DNA of 64,000 nucleotides from Salinibacter grassmerensis (GTDB lineage: Bacteria; Bacteroidota; Rhodothermia; Rhodothermales; Salinibacteraceae): assembly GCF_947077765.1 (NCBI RefSeq), contig NZ_CAMTTF010000001.1:718818-782817 (forward strand), in the 5' to 3' direction. Below are positions 25,027 to 34,979 of the stretch, one piece after another. The notes below the pieces were generated by a model. That model did no database searches, was not told the origin of the DNA, and saw nothing but the letters and a program-made list of their open reading frames with translations. The translations under genes were made by a program, and so were the position numbers. The stretch's first letter is position 1; each line of letters begins with the position of its first letter.

Positions 25027-27471
25027 ATGGAGACGTACCCTGACTCGCTGGATGAGAAGCTCGGCTTCGACGTCGTGCGCGACCGCCTGGCGGCCCGCGT
25101 GCAGAGCCCGTTGGGCAAGGAACGCCTTGCGTCCATGCAGCCGGCCCGGACGATGGGCTGGCTGCGGGGCGAACTCGGCCGGGTGGAGGAGCTGCAGGGC
25201 GCTTTTCAGTACGGCGACTCGGTGCCGCTGAGCCCGATGTACGACCTGCGGGATGCCCTCCGCCGGGCCGCCCCGGAGGAGGCTTACGTGGACCCGGAGG
25301 ACCTGATGGCAACCCGACGGACTCTCGTCACGCTCCGCCGGCTGAAGAAGCACTTCGAGGCGCGGCGCGAGGACTACCCGCGGCTGGCCGACGCCGTGGC
25401 GCGGGCCACCCCGCTCCCGGACCTCGAGGAGCACGTCGCGTCCATCCTCGACGAGGACGCCTCCATCCGAGACGACGCGTCGCCGGAGCTGCGGCGCCTG
25501 CGCCAGCAGATTCGCTCGAAGGAGAAGGAGCTCCGCAGAACGCTCGACAAGGCCCTCCGCCATGCCGTCCAGGAGGGCCACGCTACCGGCGAGCAGGCCA
25601 CGCTCCGCGGCGGGCGCATGGTGATCCCGGTCCGCGCCAGCGCGAAAGGAAAGGTGGAGGGCTTCGTGCACGACCGCTCCGCCAGCGGGCAGACCGTCTA
25701 CATCGAGCCGGCGGCCTGCCTGGAGCTCAACAACGAGCTGCGCGAGCTCCAGAGCGCCGAACAGGACGAGATTGAGCGCATCCTGCGCCAGGTGACCAGT
25801 CACGTACGGACCGAGAGCGACGCGATCGAGGAGAATCTGAAGGTGCTGGCCCAGTTCGACCTGCTGCGGGCGAAGGCCCGCTTCGCCAACCGCCTGGACG
25901 CCGTGGTGCCCAAGCTCAACGACGAGGGCCACGTCGAGATCTACGAGGGCCGGAACCCGGTCCTGCAGCTGCACTTCGAAGGGCTTGACGACGAGACCGA
26001 CGGGCGCGCTCCAGGGGAGGAGGAGGCCCTCCCGCCGCGGGAGGTGGTGCCGCTCGACATAGAACTTGGCGCCGACTTCCGCACGCTCGTCATCACCGGG
26101 CCCAACGCGGGGGGCAAGACGGTGACGATGAAGACCGTTGGCCTCTTCTCGCTGATGCTCGCCTACGGGCTGCCCGTCCCGGCGGCGCCCCACTCCTCGT
26201 TTCCGCTCTTCGACCAGATCGTGGCCGACATCGGGGACGAGCAGTCGATCGAGGACGACCTGTCGACCTTCAGCTCGCACGTTTCCAACCTCCGGCACAT
26301 GCTCTCCGCGGCCGGGGACAACGCGCTCGTCCTGATCGACGAGGCGGGCACCGGCACGGACCCGGATGAGGGGGCGGCGCTGGCGCAGGCGGTGCTCGAG
26401 CGGCTCACGGAGGCGGGCGCCCGCACGATCGCGACCACCCACCACGGGACGCTCAAGACGTACGCCCACGAGGCGGAGGCCGTGGAGAACGGGTCGATGG
26501 AGTTTGACCAGGAGACCCTGCGCCCCACCCACCGCTACCAGGAGGGCGTGCCCGGGTCGTCCTACGCCTTCGAGATTGCCCGGCGTATGGGCCTGTCGGG
26601 CGACCTGTTGGACCGGGCCCGCGGCCTGGCCGGGACCCAAAAGACGGAGATGGAGAACCTCATCACCACCTTCGAGCGGCGCACGCAGGAGCTGGAGGAT
26701 GAGCTCTACGACGCCCGCAAGGCCCGCGAGAAGGCCGAGGCGGAGCAGCAGCGGTACGAAGAGAAGCTGGAGAAGCTAGAAAAGGAGCGCGACGAGTTTC
26801 GCCAGCAGGCCCTGGAGGAGGCCGAGCGCATCGTGGAGGAGGCCAATGCCCGCATCGAGAACACGATCCGCGAGATCAAGGAGGCCCAGGCCGACTCGGA
26901 GACCACCCAGGAGGCCCGGCAACAGCTTGAGGACTACAAGCAGAGTCTCCAGACGCGGCGCGAAGAGGCCGAGGCGGAGCCGGATCGGGCGCCCGCCGAG
27001 GCGAACGGGACCTCCTCCGAGGCCTCCGTCGGCCCCATCAACGAGGGCGATCAGGTGGTGGTGGACGACGGCTCGACCGCCGTGGAGGTGCAGGAAATCG
27101 AGGACGGGGAGGCGCTCGTCGTGATGGGCTCGATGCACATGCACGTGCCGCTCGGCCGCCTGACCCGCGTCGGCGGGCCGGAGCCCGAGGACGAAGACAC
27201 GGGCGGGAGCACCGACATGGCGGCGCTGGAGGCGAGCCCTTCGATCGACGTGCGGGGCCAGCGGGTGGACGAGGCCCGGCGGCAGGTGCAGCACTTCCTC
27301 GACGACGCCGTGGCGGCCAACCTCGACACGGTTGAGATCCTCCACGGGAAGGGCACCGGGGCCCTCCGTTCCGCCCTCCACGAGATGCTTGCCGACCGGC
27401 CCGATGTGGCGGACTACCGCAAGGCCCCCATCGAGGAGGGCGGAGCGGGCGTGACGAAGGTGGACCTCTGA
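25027..27471 (+). CDS. mutS2: Endonuclease MutS2
   Basis: The 814-residue protein has the MutS2 layout. A clamp/lever region is followed by an ABC-type ATPase with Walker A GPNAGGKT at about residues 358-365 and Walker B LVLIDEAGTGTDPDEGAALA, then a long Glu/Arg-rich coiled coil (about 540-650). An Smr nuclease domain lies at the end (SIDVRGQRVDEARRQVQHFL, VEILHGKGTGALRSALHEML). MutS2 binds DNA branches or stalled ribosomes and lacks the mismatch-recognition domain of MutS. The ATG at 25027 is preferred; a GTG at 25012 would add five residues. It is unusually acidic, as expected of a salt-in halophile. Confidence 0.95.
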   Translation: METYPDSLDEKLGFDVVRDRLAARVQSPLGKERLASMQPARTMGWLRGELGRVEELQGAFQYGDSVPLSPMYDLRDALRRAAPEEAYVDPEDLMATRRTLVTLRRLKKHFEARREDYPRLADAVARATPLPDLEEHVASILDEDASIRDDASPELRRLRQQIRSKEKELRRTLDKALRHAVQEGHATGEQATLRGGRMVIPVRASAKGKVEGFVHDRSASGQTVYIEPAACLELNNELRELQSAEQDEIERILRQVTSHVRTESDAIEENLKVLAQFDLLRAKARFANRLDAVVPKLNDEGHVEIYEGRNPVLQLHFEGLDDETDGRAPGEEEALPPREVVPLDIELGADFRTLVITGPNAGGKTVTMKTVGLFSLMLAYGLPVPAAPHSSFPLFDQIVADIGDEQSIEDDLSTFSSHVSNLRHMLSAAGDNALVLIDEAGTGTDPDEGAALAQAVLERLTEAGARTIATTHHGTLKTYAHEAEAVENGSMEFDQETLRPTHRYQEGVPGSSYAFEIARRMGLSGDLLDRARGLAGTQKTEMENLITTFERRTQELEDELYDARKAREKAEAEQQRYEEKLEKLEKERDEFRQQALEEAERIVEEANARIENTIREIKEAQADSETTQEARQQLEDYKQSLQTRREEAEAEPDRAPAEANGTSSEASVGPINEGDQVVVDDGSTAVEVQEIEDGEALVVMGSMHMHVPLGRLTRVGGPEPEDEDTGGSTDMAALEASPSIDVRGQRVDEARRQVQHFLDDAVAANLDTVEILHGKGTGALRSALHEMLADRPDVADYRKAPIEEGGAGVTKVDL

Positions 27472-27648
27472 CGTTGAGTCGGGGAGGCTCCATCGACCGG
27501 GAAGCGGCACGCCGTTCGCACCCGCACCGGACGCCAGCCTCCAATGCTCCGCGTTGGACGAAATGCCCGCCGGTTTGTAGCTTCGTGGGCGGTAGCCCAA
27601 ATCGACGACACATCCCCTCGACGACGTTTCCCAACAGCACGTCCACTG

Positions 27649-28614
27649 ATGGCCCATATCGTTTCGACGCGTCCTCTCATCGACGGGGGGCTCTCCGGGG
27701 TGCGAGGCGAGCACACCCTCACGGTTTGCGACCCGCCCGACGGCAGCACGCGCTCCATTGACGACCTCGTCGCCCTGACCGACGGGGCCGATGTGCTGCT
27801 GTCCGTGCTCGCCGACCCGATCACGGAGGCGCTGTTCGAGGCCCGCCCGGGGCTGCAGATGGTGTCGCAGTACGCCGTCGGGGTCGACAACATCGACCTG
27901 GAGGCGGCGGCGGCCCACGACGTGGCCGTTACCCACACGCCCGGCGTGCTGACCGACGCGACCGCAGACCAGGCGTGGGCCCTGCTGCTGGCCGCTGCCC
28001 GGCACGTGCCGGCGGCCGACCGGTACGTGCGCGACGGCCGCTTCGAGCGCTGGGAGACGACCCTCTTGATGGGCACGGAGCTGTCCGGCAAGACCATCGG
28101 CATCGTCGGCATGGGGCGGATCGGAACGGCGGTGGCGCGGCGCGCCCTCGGCTTCGGCATGGAGGTGGTCTACCACAACCGAACGCGGGCCAACCCGACC
28201 GTGGAGCGCCAGGTAAACGCCCGGTACGTAGAGCTGGGCGAGCTGCTGGAGACGAGCGACGTCGTTTCGCTGCACTGCCCGCACAACGACGAGAGCCATC
28301 ACCTTCTCGACGCGGCGGCCTTCGCGAAAATGAAGGCGTCGGCCCTGCTGGTGAACACCGCCCGCGGCCCCGTCGTCGACGAGGAGGCGCTGGTCGATGC
28401 GCTCGCGGATGGCGAGATTGCCGGGGCGGGGGTCGATGTGTTCGAGGACGAGCCGGACGTGCACCCGGGATTGGTGGAGCAGGACCGGGCGGTCCTGGCG
28501 CCCCACTTGGGCAGTGCCACCACCGACACCCGCATGCAGATGGCCCAGATGTGCGTGGACTCCATCACGGCGTTTCTAGAGGGGGCCGAGAGCGTGCCGC
28601 ATCGCCTCGTGTAG
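27649..28614 (+). CDS. D-isomer-specific 2-hydroxyacid dehydrogenase (glyoxylate/hydroxypyruvate reductase-like)
   Basis: The 321-residue protein has the family fold. A Rossmann motif GIVGMGRIGTAVARRALGFG starts near residue 150, and the catalytic triad appears as Arg in NTARGPVVDEEAL, Glu in DVFEDEPDVHPG and His in LAPHLGSAT. It should reduce a 2-keto acid such as glyoxylate or hydroxypyruvate with NAD(P)H; the substrate is not fixed by the sequence. It lies 177 bases after mutS2. The ATG at 27649 is preferred to ATG 27544, whose extra 35 residues look non-coding. Confidence 0.88.
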   Translation: MAHIVSTRPLIDGGLSGVRGEHTLTVCDPPDGSTRSIDDLVALTDGADVLLSVLADPITEALFEARPGLQMVSQYAVGVDNIDLEAAAAHDVAVTHTPGVLTDATADQAWALLLAAARHVPAADRYVRDGRFERWETTLLMGTELSGKTIGIVGMGRIGTAVARRALGFGMEVVYHNRTRANPTVERQVNARYVELGELLETSDVVSLHCPHNDESHHLLDAAAFAKMKASALLVNTARGPVVDEEALVDALADGEIAGAGVDVFEDEPDVHPGLVEQDRAVLAPHLGSATTDTRMQMAQMCVDSITAFLEGAESVPHRLV

Positions 28615-28798
28615 GCCGCCGGTGTCTTCTGGACTGATCGGTCCGGTGGACGTCCCTGTGTGGGGCGGCGGACAGTTGGCGGCGGGGGATCGGGCCATCA
28701 GCCTGCAGGGTGGCATCGGTTCGTTTTTTGCGGGTGCACACTTGTGCCTAAATCCACCGCACTGTCACTCATTCCTTGCCGGTTGGCTTCCTGCGCCC

Positions 28799-29260
28799 AT
28801 GTCCGTCCCAAAATCGTTGATGGTGCTCCTGGTAGTTGGAATTGGAGGGGCCCCATCCGTCGTTCAGGGACAGGCGGCAGACTCGATTGCGTCGGTCCCG
28901 GACTCGACGACCGAAGACACGCCCGCGGTGGCACGGCGGGTGGCAACCGCGTTCGCGGAGGGGGATGCCCGTCGGCTCCTCACGCCGTCGGCCGATCGGG
29001 TCGAGATCAGTCTCTTCGGCAACCGCACGTTCTATAGCGACTCGCAGGCCGTGTACGTGCTGCGGGAGTTCTTTCGGCGCCATCCCTCCGGCCGCTTTGC
29101 GATGGGGGACGTGATGGCAGCCGGGACGAGCTTCTTCGTTCGGGGGGAGTACGAGGAGGCCCGCATGGCCCGCCGGCATCACGTCTATGTTCGGCTCGAC
29201 CAGCCACAGGGCGAAGACCTGTGGAACCTGCACGAGGTTCGGATCGAACATGCTGAGTGA
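28799..29260 (+). CDS. Secreted DUF4783 protein
   Basis: The 153-residue protein starts with a signal peptide (SLMVLLVVGIGGAPSVVQGQ) and then has an NTF2-like region. AVARRVATAFAEGDARRLLT, DRVEISLFGNRTFYSDSQAV, a YVLREFFRRHP segment and a final WNLHEVRIEHAE match the DUF4783 family of Bacteroidota. It is probably periplasmic or surface-exposed; no catalytic function is known. It precedes the large histidine kinase gene by about 100 bases on the same strand and could be co-transcribed with it. Confidence 0.75.
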   Translation: MSVPKSLMVLLVVGIGGAPSVVQGQAADSIASVPDSTTEDTPAVARRVATAFAEGDARRLLTPSADRVEISLFGNRTFYSDSQAVYVLREFFRRHPSGRFAMGDVMAAGTSFFVRGEYEEARMARRHHVYVRLDQPQGEDLWNLHEVRIEHAE

Positions 29261-29362
29261 TGGGGGGCAAACGCTACCCCTTGAGGGAAGGCCTGTCGTG
29301 GGCCCCTACGCCGACTGTGCCCGTGCTCGCTCGTCTGTGGATTCGTGTCTCCGGTGCGCGTG

Positions 29363-32300
29363 ATGGATCGCCTGCTTCGCATGCTCCGACGTCGCCCGTG
29401 GGCCTGGGGCGTGGGCCTTGGGCTGTGCGCAGGGATCCTGGTGACGGCCGGCCTCCGCATGTACGCGGTGCAGAAGATTGAGGCCGACGCGACGGCCCGC
29501 CAGGAGGCGGCGATGGAGGCGGCCCTCACGACGATCGAGGAGCGGTTCGCGAGGCTTCGCGGGCGCCTGCACGACCGTGCGGAGGGGCTCGCCGCCGACT
29601 CGAGCATCCGAATGGACCTACGGAGCTGGCGAGAGCAGGGCACACGCCCATCGGGGCTTGCCCACTACGTGGCCGCCCGCCCGCCTGAGGCTCGCACGGC
29701 AATTGAGGTATACGCCCCGGACGGCGCTGCCCTTGCCTGGGCGGGGCCGCAGGTGCCCATCGACAGCGCACGGGTGGAGAAAGGGCAGGTCGCCCGGCCC
29801 CGCACGACCGTCGTCCGCGACGAAAGCGGCCGATGGGCCCTGGCGGCCTGGGCACCGGTGACGCGTGGGGGAACGCAGCTGGGGGGCGTACGGGTTGCGC
29901 GCGTCGTTCGGTACCAGCCGCCCGTGCAGAACCGATACGTGCAGGGGACGAGCCTGGAGGCCCAGTGGAGCCGCGCGACCGGCGAGCTGGTGCGGGTGCG
30001 CTGGACCGGGGCCCCGCCCGCGACGCCTCATCGGGTGCTTCGGGGCCGGGACGGCGCCGTCTTGGGGTACGCGTCCGTGGAGCCGCCCTCTCCCGACCGG
30101 CTGGTGGACCGAACGTCCGCGTTCTACACAGATCTCCTTGCGGCCGGGGCCGTTGGGCTCATTGGATGGGTTCTCATTCTGGGTGGGCACTGGTACCTCC
30201 GGCTCGCCCGGCGACCGGGGCTTCGCCGCCACTGGCGGGCCCGGCGGGCGGCGGCGGGACGACTTGGTCTCGTCGCGCTCCTCGCGGTCGGGGCACGCTA
30301 CGCGATGCTGGGGCTTGACGTGCCGGCCCGATGGGCGGAGCCCGGCTCGGGCCTCGATCCCCTCTTCGACCCGACGTACTTTGCCTCCACCCTCGGGGGT
30401 GGACTTTTTCGGTCCATCGGAGACTTGCTCCTCTCGGGCGTGTGGGCAGGGGCGCTCGCCGCTGGGGGAGTGTACCTGGCACGGCACTACCGCCCGCAGG
30501 CAGAGGCGTTGAGTGGGCTTCCGGCGGCCTTTCGCCGATACATGCCGGAGCGGCCGCACGCCGCTCGCTACCTTGGAACCCTGCTGGGGCTCGTGGCGGG
30601 AAGCCTCGGAGCGGTCGTAGCCCTCGCCTTTATCGTGCGCCGGGCGGTCTTCGACAGCACCCTTGACTTCTTCGCCCGCACCGGGCTGCTTCCAGAGCCG
30701 CTCGTGCTGGGGGTGCTGTGCGGCCTTTTTCTTCTGGTGGCGGCCGGCATCCTCGTGGGGGTCGGGGGCACGTGGGTGGCCCTGCGCCGCCTCCTGCACC
30801 ACCGCCCCCGCAGCTGGCCGCGGGGCATCGGGCTCGTGCTCGGCACGGGGCTATACGGCGGGGCACTGGCCGCGCTGTACCTCGGGACGGACGTGCAGGC
30901 CTTCGTGTCGCTGCCGTACGTGCTGGCCCTGCTCGGGGGCGTCGCCGCGATGGCGACGTACGGCCTCATCGGGCAGGAGGATGGGGATGAGGCCCTCACG
31001 CTTCGGGGCCTGCTTGGGGGGCTCTTTGCGGTCACGTTGCTGCTCTATCCGCTGCTGCATGCCGGGATGGACGCGAAGCGGCAGGAGCACATGGTCGACG
31101 CCGCGCGCTCGTTTGAACAAGGCCAGGACCCCCGCGTCCTCTATTCGGTGCGCCGGGTGCTCCGGTCGGCGTCAGAGGCACTGGGCCCGTCCATCCAGGC
31201 CGAGGACCTCGCGACCGCGGCCCGGACCGACTCGGCCGCGACCCGGGTCGTGCGGGAGTCGCTGCTGTCGTCCCTCGCGACGTACGAGGTGCGCCTCAGT
31301 GTGCTGGAGTGGGACGGGACGGTGCGCCGCCAGTACACGGCCGACGGGCCCGTGGCGGCGGGGGAGCGGACGGAGGCTGCGGCCCGACAGGCGTTCGAGG
31401 GCCTCTCGTCGCGCTACGGGCAGCGCCCGGGGCCCGTGGTCCAGCAGCTGTCGTCGAGGGGGGGCGTCCAGACCGCCGAGACGCGTCGCGTGCAGTACGC
31501 CGGGCTGTTGGGGATGCCGGCGGAGGGCGAGTTCGTGGAGGGCTGGGTGCTGGTCCGGATCGAGCCGCAGTCCGTGCTGCCCGGGACGGGGTTCGGCCTG
31601 TCTCGGGTCCTACTGCCGGACGGCTCATTTGGGGACCTGTACGCCGATCTGTCGCTCGCGGAGTTCCGGGAGGGGCGCCTCGTGCGGAGCGCGGGCGAGG
31701 CCTTCGGCCGGGCGCGCCTGCAGCCCACTGAGCGTGATGCTCTCCGTGGGCAATCGGGCGTGTGGCGGAACGAGACGGTGCGGGGGCGCGAGTACCTGAC
31801 CCACTACCGCCGTTTCGTGCCCACGGGCGAGACGACCCCCTCGACCGTGGCGGTGCGCATCCCGGCCATCCTGGCGTTCGACCACCTCTACTACCTGCTC
31901 CGGCTCACCGTCGCCGGCCTCTGTGTCGGGCTCGTTGTCTACCTGCTGGGCCTCTACGTGCGGCACCGACGGGGGCGCCTGCCGGCCTCGCGCGTGCGCT
32001 TCCGCGACAAGGTTCTCAACGCCTTCCTGGTCGTCGGGATCGTCTCGATGGTGGCCGTGGGCGTGGTGGGAGTGCGCGTGGTGACGGGCGAGAACGAGCG
32101 GGCCATCGAGCGGCGCATGTACGACCAGCTCACCCGCGTCGAAGAGACGCTGGCCCTGGAGGCCCGCCCCGACGAGCCCCTGTGGCGGGCGGCGGAGCGG
32201 ATGGACGTGGACACCCTTGCCGCCCGGGTGGGGCTCGACTTGCACCTCTACGACGAAGGGCAGCTCACGCGCACGAGTCAGCCCCGCCTCCGCCGCGACG

Positions 32301-33469
32301 GGCTGGTGGACGAGCGCCTGCCGGGGGGCGTGTACCACGAGCTGTACGACGAGGCCTACCGGTTTGTCACCGCGGAGGCGTCCATCGGGCAGTTTCGGTA
32401 CCGGGTCGGGTACCGGGCGCTGGTCGACGAGGCGGGACGTCCCCGAGTGGTCGTTGGCGTTCCCACGCTCGCGCAGCAGGAGCAGCTGCAGGAAGAAAAG
32501 TCCCGCACCCTTGCCTACCTCTTCGGCGCGCTACTGCTGCTCGTCGTGGTGGTTATGCTCACGGGCGTGGTCCTGGCCAACGCCCTGGCCCGGCCCATCG
32601 CCCAGCTCCGACAGGGCCTGGAGGCCGTGGGGGAGGGCCGGTTCACGCGTTCCCTCTCCGTTGGCACGCGAGACGAGATTGGCGACCTCGTGCAGACGTT
32701 CAACGAGATGCGCGACCAGCTCGCCGAGAGCCGGCGCAAGCTGGCCCGCCAGGAGCGGGAGCTGGCGTGGCGCGAGATGGCCCGCCAGGTCGCCCACGAG
32801 ATCAAAAACCCACTCACGCCCATGAAGCTGTCCATCCAGCACCTGCGCCGGGCCTTCAAGCGCACCGATGACGCTACGGGCGCGGACGAGTTCGCGGAGG
32901 TGTTCGACCGCATCACGAGCACGCTCGTGGCGCAGGTCGAGTCGCTCGTGCGCATCGCCGACGAGTTCTCGACCTTTGCCCGGCTGCCCACCCGCGTCCC
33001 CGAGCCGATCGACCTGATCGAGGTCATTCGGGAGGCCGCGTCGCTCATGGAGGAGGGGGCGGCCAACGCCGAGGCCCTGGCCCTCGACCTGCCAGGCGAG
33101 CCGCTGGTGGTGGAGGCCGACCGCGAAGAATTGCGTCGCGTCTACATCAACCTCCTCAAAAACGCCCTGCAGGCCCTCCCCGATGACCGGGAGGGGCGAG
33201 TTCGGGTAACCGCGCGGAGCGAGCATCACGAGGGCGACGGGCCGTCGGTCTACAGCGAGGTGATCGACAACGGCACCGGGATGCCGCCGGAGGTGCAGGA
33301 CAAGGTGTTCGAACCCAACTTCTCGACGAAGACGGGCGGCACGGGTCTCGGGCTGGCCATCGCCCAGAAGAGCATCGACGAGCTTGGGGGGCGAATCGGC
33401 TACGAGACGACGGAGGGCGAGGGGACGACGTTCTGGATCCGGCTTCCCCTCGTCGCGGAGCGGGACTGA
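29363..33469 (+). CDS. Very large NtrY-like sensor histidine kinase
   Basis: The protein has about 1368 residues from the ATG at 29363 (GTG 29345 adds six). About twelve hydrophobic helices spread over its length separate long extracytoplasmic parts. The last helix (LLLLVVVVMLTGVVLANALA) leads into a HAMP domain near 1077. HisKA follows with WREMARQVAHEIKNPLTPMK, phospho-accepting His near residue 1145, then HATPase_c motifs NLLKNALQAL, EVIDNGTGMPPE and FEPNFSTKTGGTGLGLAIAQ. The HEIKNPLTPMKLSIQHL sequence is typical of NtrY. It is about twice the usual NtrY length, with a block of eight or so N-terminal helices that may be a separate sensing unit. No response regulator is adjacent. Confidence 0.88.
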   Translation: MDRLLRMLRRRPWAWGVGLGLCAGILVTAGLRMYAVQKIEADATARQEAAMEAALTTIEERFARLRGRLHDRAEGLAADSSIRMDLRSWREQGTRPSGLAHYVAARPPEARTAIEVYAPDGAALAWAGPQVPIDSARVEKGQVARPRTTVVRDESGRWALAAWAPVTRGGTQLGGVRVARVVRYQPPVQNRYVQGTSLEAQWSRATGELVRVRWTGAPPATPHRVLRGRDGAVLGYASVEPPSPDRLVDRTSAFYTDLLAAGAVGLIGWVLILGGHWYLRLARRPGLRRHWRARRAAAGRLGLVALLAVGARYAMLGLDVPARWAEPGSGLDPLFDPTYFASTLGGGLFRSIGDLLLSGVWAGALAAGGVYLARHYRPQAEALSGLPAAFRRYMPERPHAARYLGTLLGLVAGSLGAVVALAFIVRRAVFDSTLDFFARTGLLPEPLVLGVLCGLFLLVAAGILVGVGGTWVALRRLLHHRPRSWPRGIGLVLGTGLYGGALAALYLGTDVQAFVSLPYVLALLGGVAAMATYGLIGQEDGDEALTLRGLLGGLFAVTLLLYPLLHAGMDAKRQEHMVDAARSFEQGQDPRVLYSVRRVLRSASEALGPSIQAEDLATAARTDSAATRVVRESLLSSLATYEVRLSVLEWDGTVRRQYTADGPVAAGERTEAAARQAFEGLSSRYGQRPGPVVQQLSSRGGVQTAETRRVQYAGLLGMPAEGEFVEGWVLVRIEPQSVLPGTGFGLSRVLLPDGSFGDLYADLSLAEFREGRLVRSAGEAFGRARLQPTERDALRGQSGVWRNETVRGREYLTHYRRFVPTGETTPSTVAVRIPAILAFDHLYYLLRLTVAGLCVGLVVYLLGLYVRHRRGRLPASRVRFRDKVLNAFLVVGIVSMVAVGVVGVRVVTGENERAIERRMYDQLTRVEETLALEARPDEPLWRAAERMDVDTLAARVGLDLHLYDEGQLTRTSQPRLRRDGLVDERLPGGVYHELYDEAYRFVTAEASIGQFRYRVGYRALVDEAGRPRVVVGVPTLAQQEQLQEEKSRTLAYLFGALLLLVVVVMLTGVVLANALARPIAQLRQGLEAVGEGRFTRSLSVGTRDEIGDLVQTFNEMRDQLAESRRKLARQERELAWREMARQVAHEIKNPLTPMKLSIQHLRRAFKRTDDATGADEFAEVFDRITSTLVAQVESLVRIADEFSTFARLPTRVPEPIDLIEVIREAASLMEEGAANAEALALDLPGEPLVVEADREELRRVYINLLKNALQALPDDREGRVRVTARSEHHEGDGPSVYSEVIDNGTGMPPEVQDKVFEPNFSTKTGGTGLGLAIAQKSIDELGGRIGYETTEGEGTTFWIRLPLVAERD

Positions 33470-33482
33470 GGGGCCCGCCTGG

Positions 33483-34739
33483 CTATCCGGTCGTGGAGGC
33501 CGAGCGGGCCGCGGCGCGAATCTGCTCGATGCGCCTTGAGAGGGGCGGATGCGAGTACTCCAGCGCCACTTTGAGGGGGTGGGGCGTGAGGTTGGAGAGA
33601 TTCGTCTCCGCGAGGCGCTTCAGCCCGCCCACGAGCGGCCCGTCCCGGTCGGTGGTCTCGACCGCAAAGCGATCGGCCTGAAACTCGTGGCGGCGTGCCC
33701 AGGCATTGAGCGGGACCGTGAGCAGCAGGTCCACCGGCGAGTAGAGCAGGCCGAAGAACAGCAGCCCCGTGTAGACGGACGGCTGGTCGACGTAGAAGGC
33801 GTGGAAGAGGCCCTCCACCTGCAGGAAGACAGAGAGCATCAAAAAGAGGACGCCGGTCTGCACCACGCTGGTGGCGATGCGCTGAGGAATGTGGTTGAGC
33901 TTGTAGTGCCCCATTTCGTGGGCCACCACCGACAGCAGCTCGTCCACGGACAGCTGCTCCACGAGGGTGTCGAAGAGCACGATGCGCCGGTTCGCTCCGA
34001 AACCAGTGAAAAAGGCATTCGCCTTGTTCGACCGGCGCGACCCGTCCATCACGTAGACCTCGTCGACCGGAAAATCGACCCGGTCGGCGTACGACAAGAT
34101 GGCGCCGCGGAGCTCGCCCTCCTCCAGCGGCTCGAAGTCGTTGAAGAGGGGCATCAGGTAGCGCGGGGCGAAGAACTGGAGCAGCAGCATCACTGCCGTC
34201 ACCACGACCCAGGCGTACACCCAGCCGTACGGGCCGGTGGACTGAAAGAACCAGAGCACCGCGGCCAAGAGGGGCCCCCCGAGGGCCACGCCGAGCGCGA
34301 CGCTCTTCAGCAGGTCGAGCACGAAGGTCTGGGGCGTCGTCTCGTTGAAGCCGAATCGCTCCTCGATCCCAAATGTGGAGTAGAGCGAGAACGGCAGGGA
34401 CAGCGCCCCGCGGCCGAGCACCAGGAGGCCCACGTAGCACAGCCCCGTGACGACGGGCCCGAACCCCCAGCCGCGCACGACCGTGTCGAGCCCTTCGAAC
34501 CCGCCCACGAACCAGAAGACGAGCAGCACCGCAAGGCCGAACGTGGACGAGAAGAGCCCGAGGCGAGTCTGGGCCCGGGTGTATTCCTGGGCGCGCTCGT
34601 ACTCCGCCTCGTCGAACGTGTCCCGAAACTCCGCCGGCAACTCGGGCTGGAGGTGGCGGAGGTTTAAGAGGTCCGAACCGAGGTTGAGTACGTACTCGGC
34701 CAGAAGGGCGCCGAGGATCAAGGCGGCGTAGGTGTTCAC
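33483..34739 (-). CDS. M48 family zinc metalloprotease (Ste24/CAAX protease 1-like)
   Basis: The 418-residue membrane protein has several helices and the zinc site VVAHEMGHYKLNH (HExxH) near residue 272. Downstream RRHEFQADRFAVE supplies the third zinc ligand and is typical of the Ste24 group. In the membrane it would cleave proteins or peptides, perhaps in envelope quality control. I set the start at the GTG at 34739 because the first helix (NTYAALILGALLAEYVLNLG) follows directly; an ATG at 34802 would add 21 polar residues. It converges with the histidine kinase gene, with only 13 bases between the stops. Confidence 0.85.
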   Translation of the reverse strand: MNTYAALILGALLAEYVLNLGSDLLNLRHLQPELPAEFRDTFDEAEYERAQEYTRAQTRLGLFSSTFGLAVLLVFWFVGGFEGLDTVVRGWGFGPVVTGLCYVGLLVLGRGALSLPFSLYSTFGIEERFGFNETTPQTFVLDLLKSVALGVALGGPLLAAVLWFFQSTGPYGWVYAWVVVTAVMLLLQFFAPRYLMPLFNDFEPLEEGELRGAILSYADRVDFPVDEVYVMDGSRRSNKANAFFTGFGANRRIVLFDTLVEQLSVDELLSVVAHEMGHYKLNHIPQRIATSVVQTGVLFLMLSVFLQVEGLFHAFYVDQPSVYTGLLFFGLLYSPVDLLLTVPLNAWARRHEFQADRFAVETTDRDGPLVGGLKRLAETNLSNLTPHPLKVALEYSHPPLSRRIEQIRAAARSASTTG

Positions 34740-34979
34740 AGGTGCAAAACGTCGGGTTGGATTGTAGGATTGGTCGGAGACCGGTTCGCGTTGGCCCCGC
34801 ATGTCGAACGCGTCCGTAACCGCCCCGCCTCGCGGCGTGGTGGGGCGGCCGATGGGCCGGCGCAAGTCTTCGTTCTCGGTGTGAAAGTGGCGGTCTACGA
34901 TGCGCGGGCCCGTGCCGGCAAGCACCCTGGCCCGAAGCGCAAGCGACTCGGCCTGAAGCCTGGTCACTCGGAAGTCAAA

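Noticed and set aside
24979-26640. Long reverse-strand frame of 553 codons opposite mutS2
   Set aside because: It is antisense to the clearly assigned mutS2 gene. Its translation is rich in Arg, Gly, Val and His without domains, as expected of shadow frames in GC-rich DNA.
26776-28506. Reverse-strand frame of 576 codons spanning the end of mutS2 and the dehydrogenase gene
   Set aside because: It crosses two well supported genes on the other strand and has no recognisable domain.
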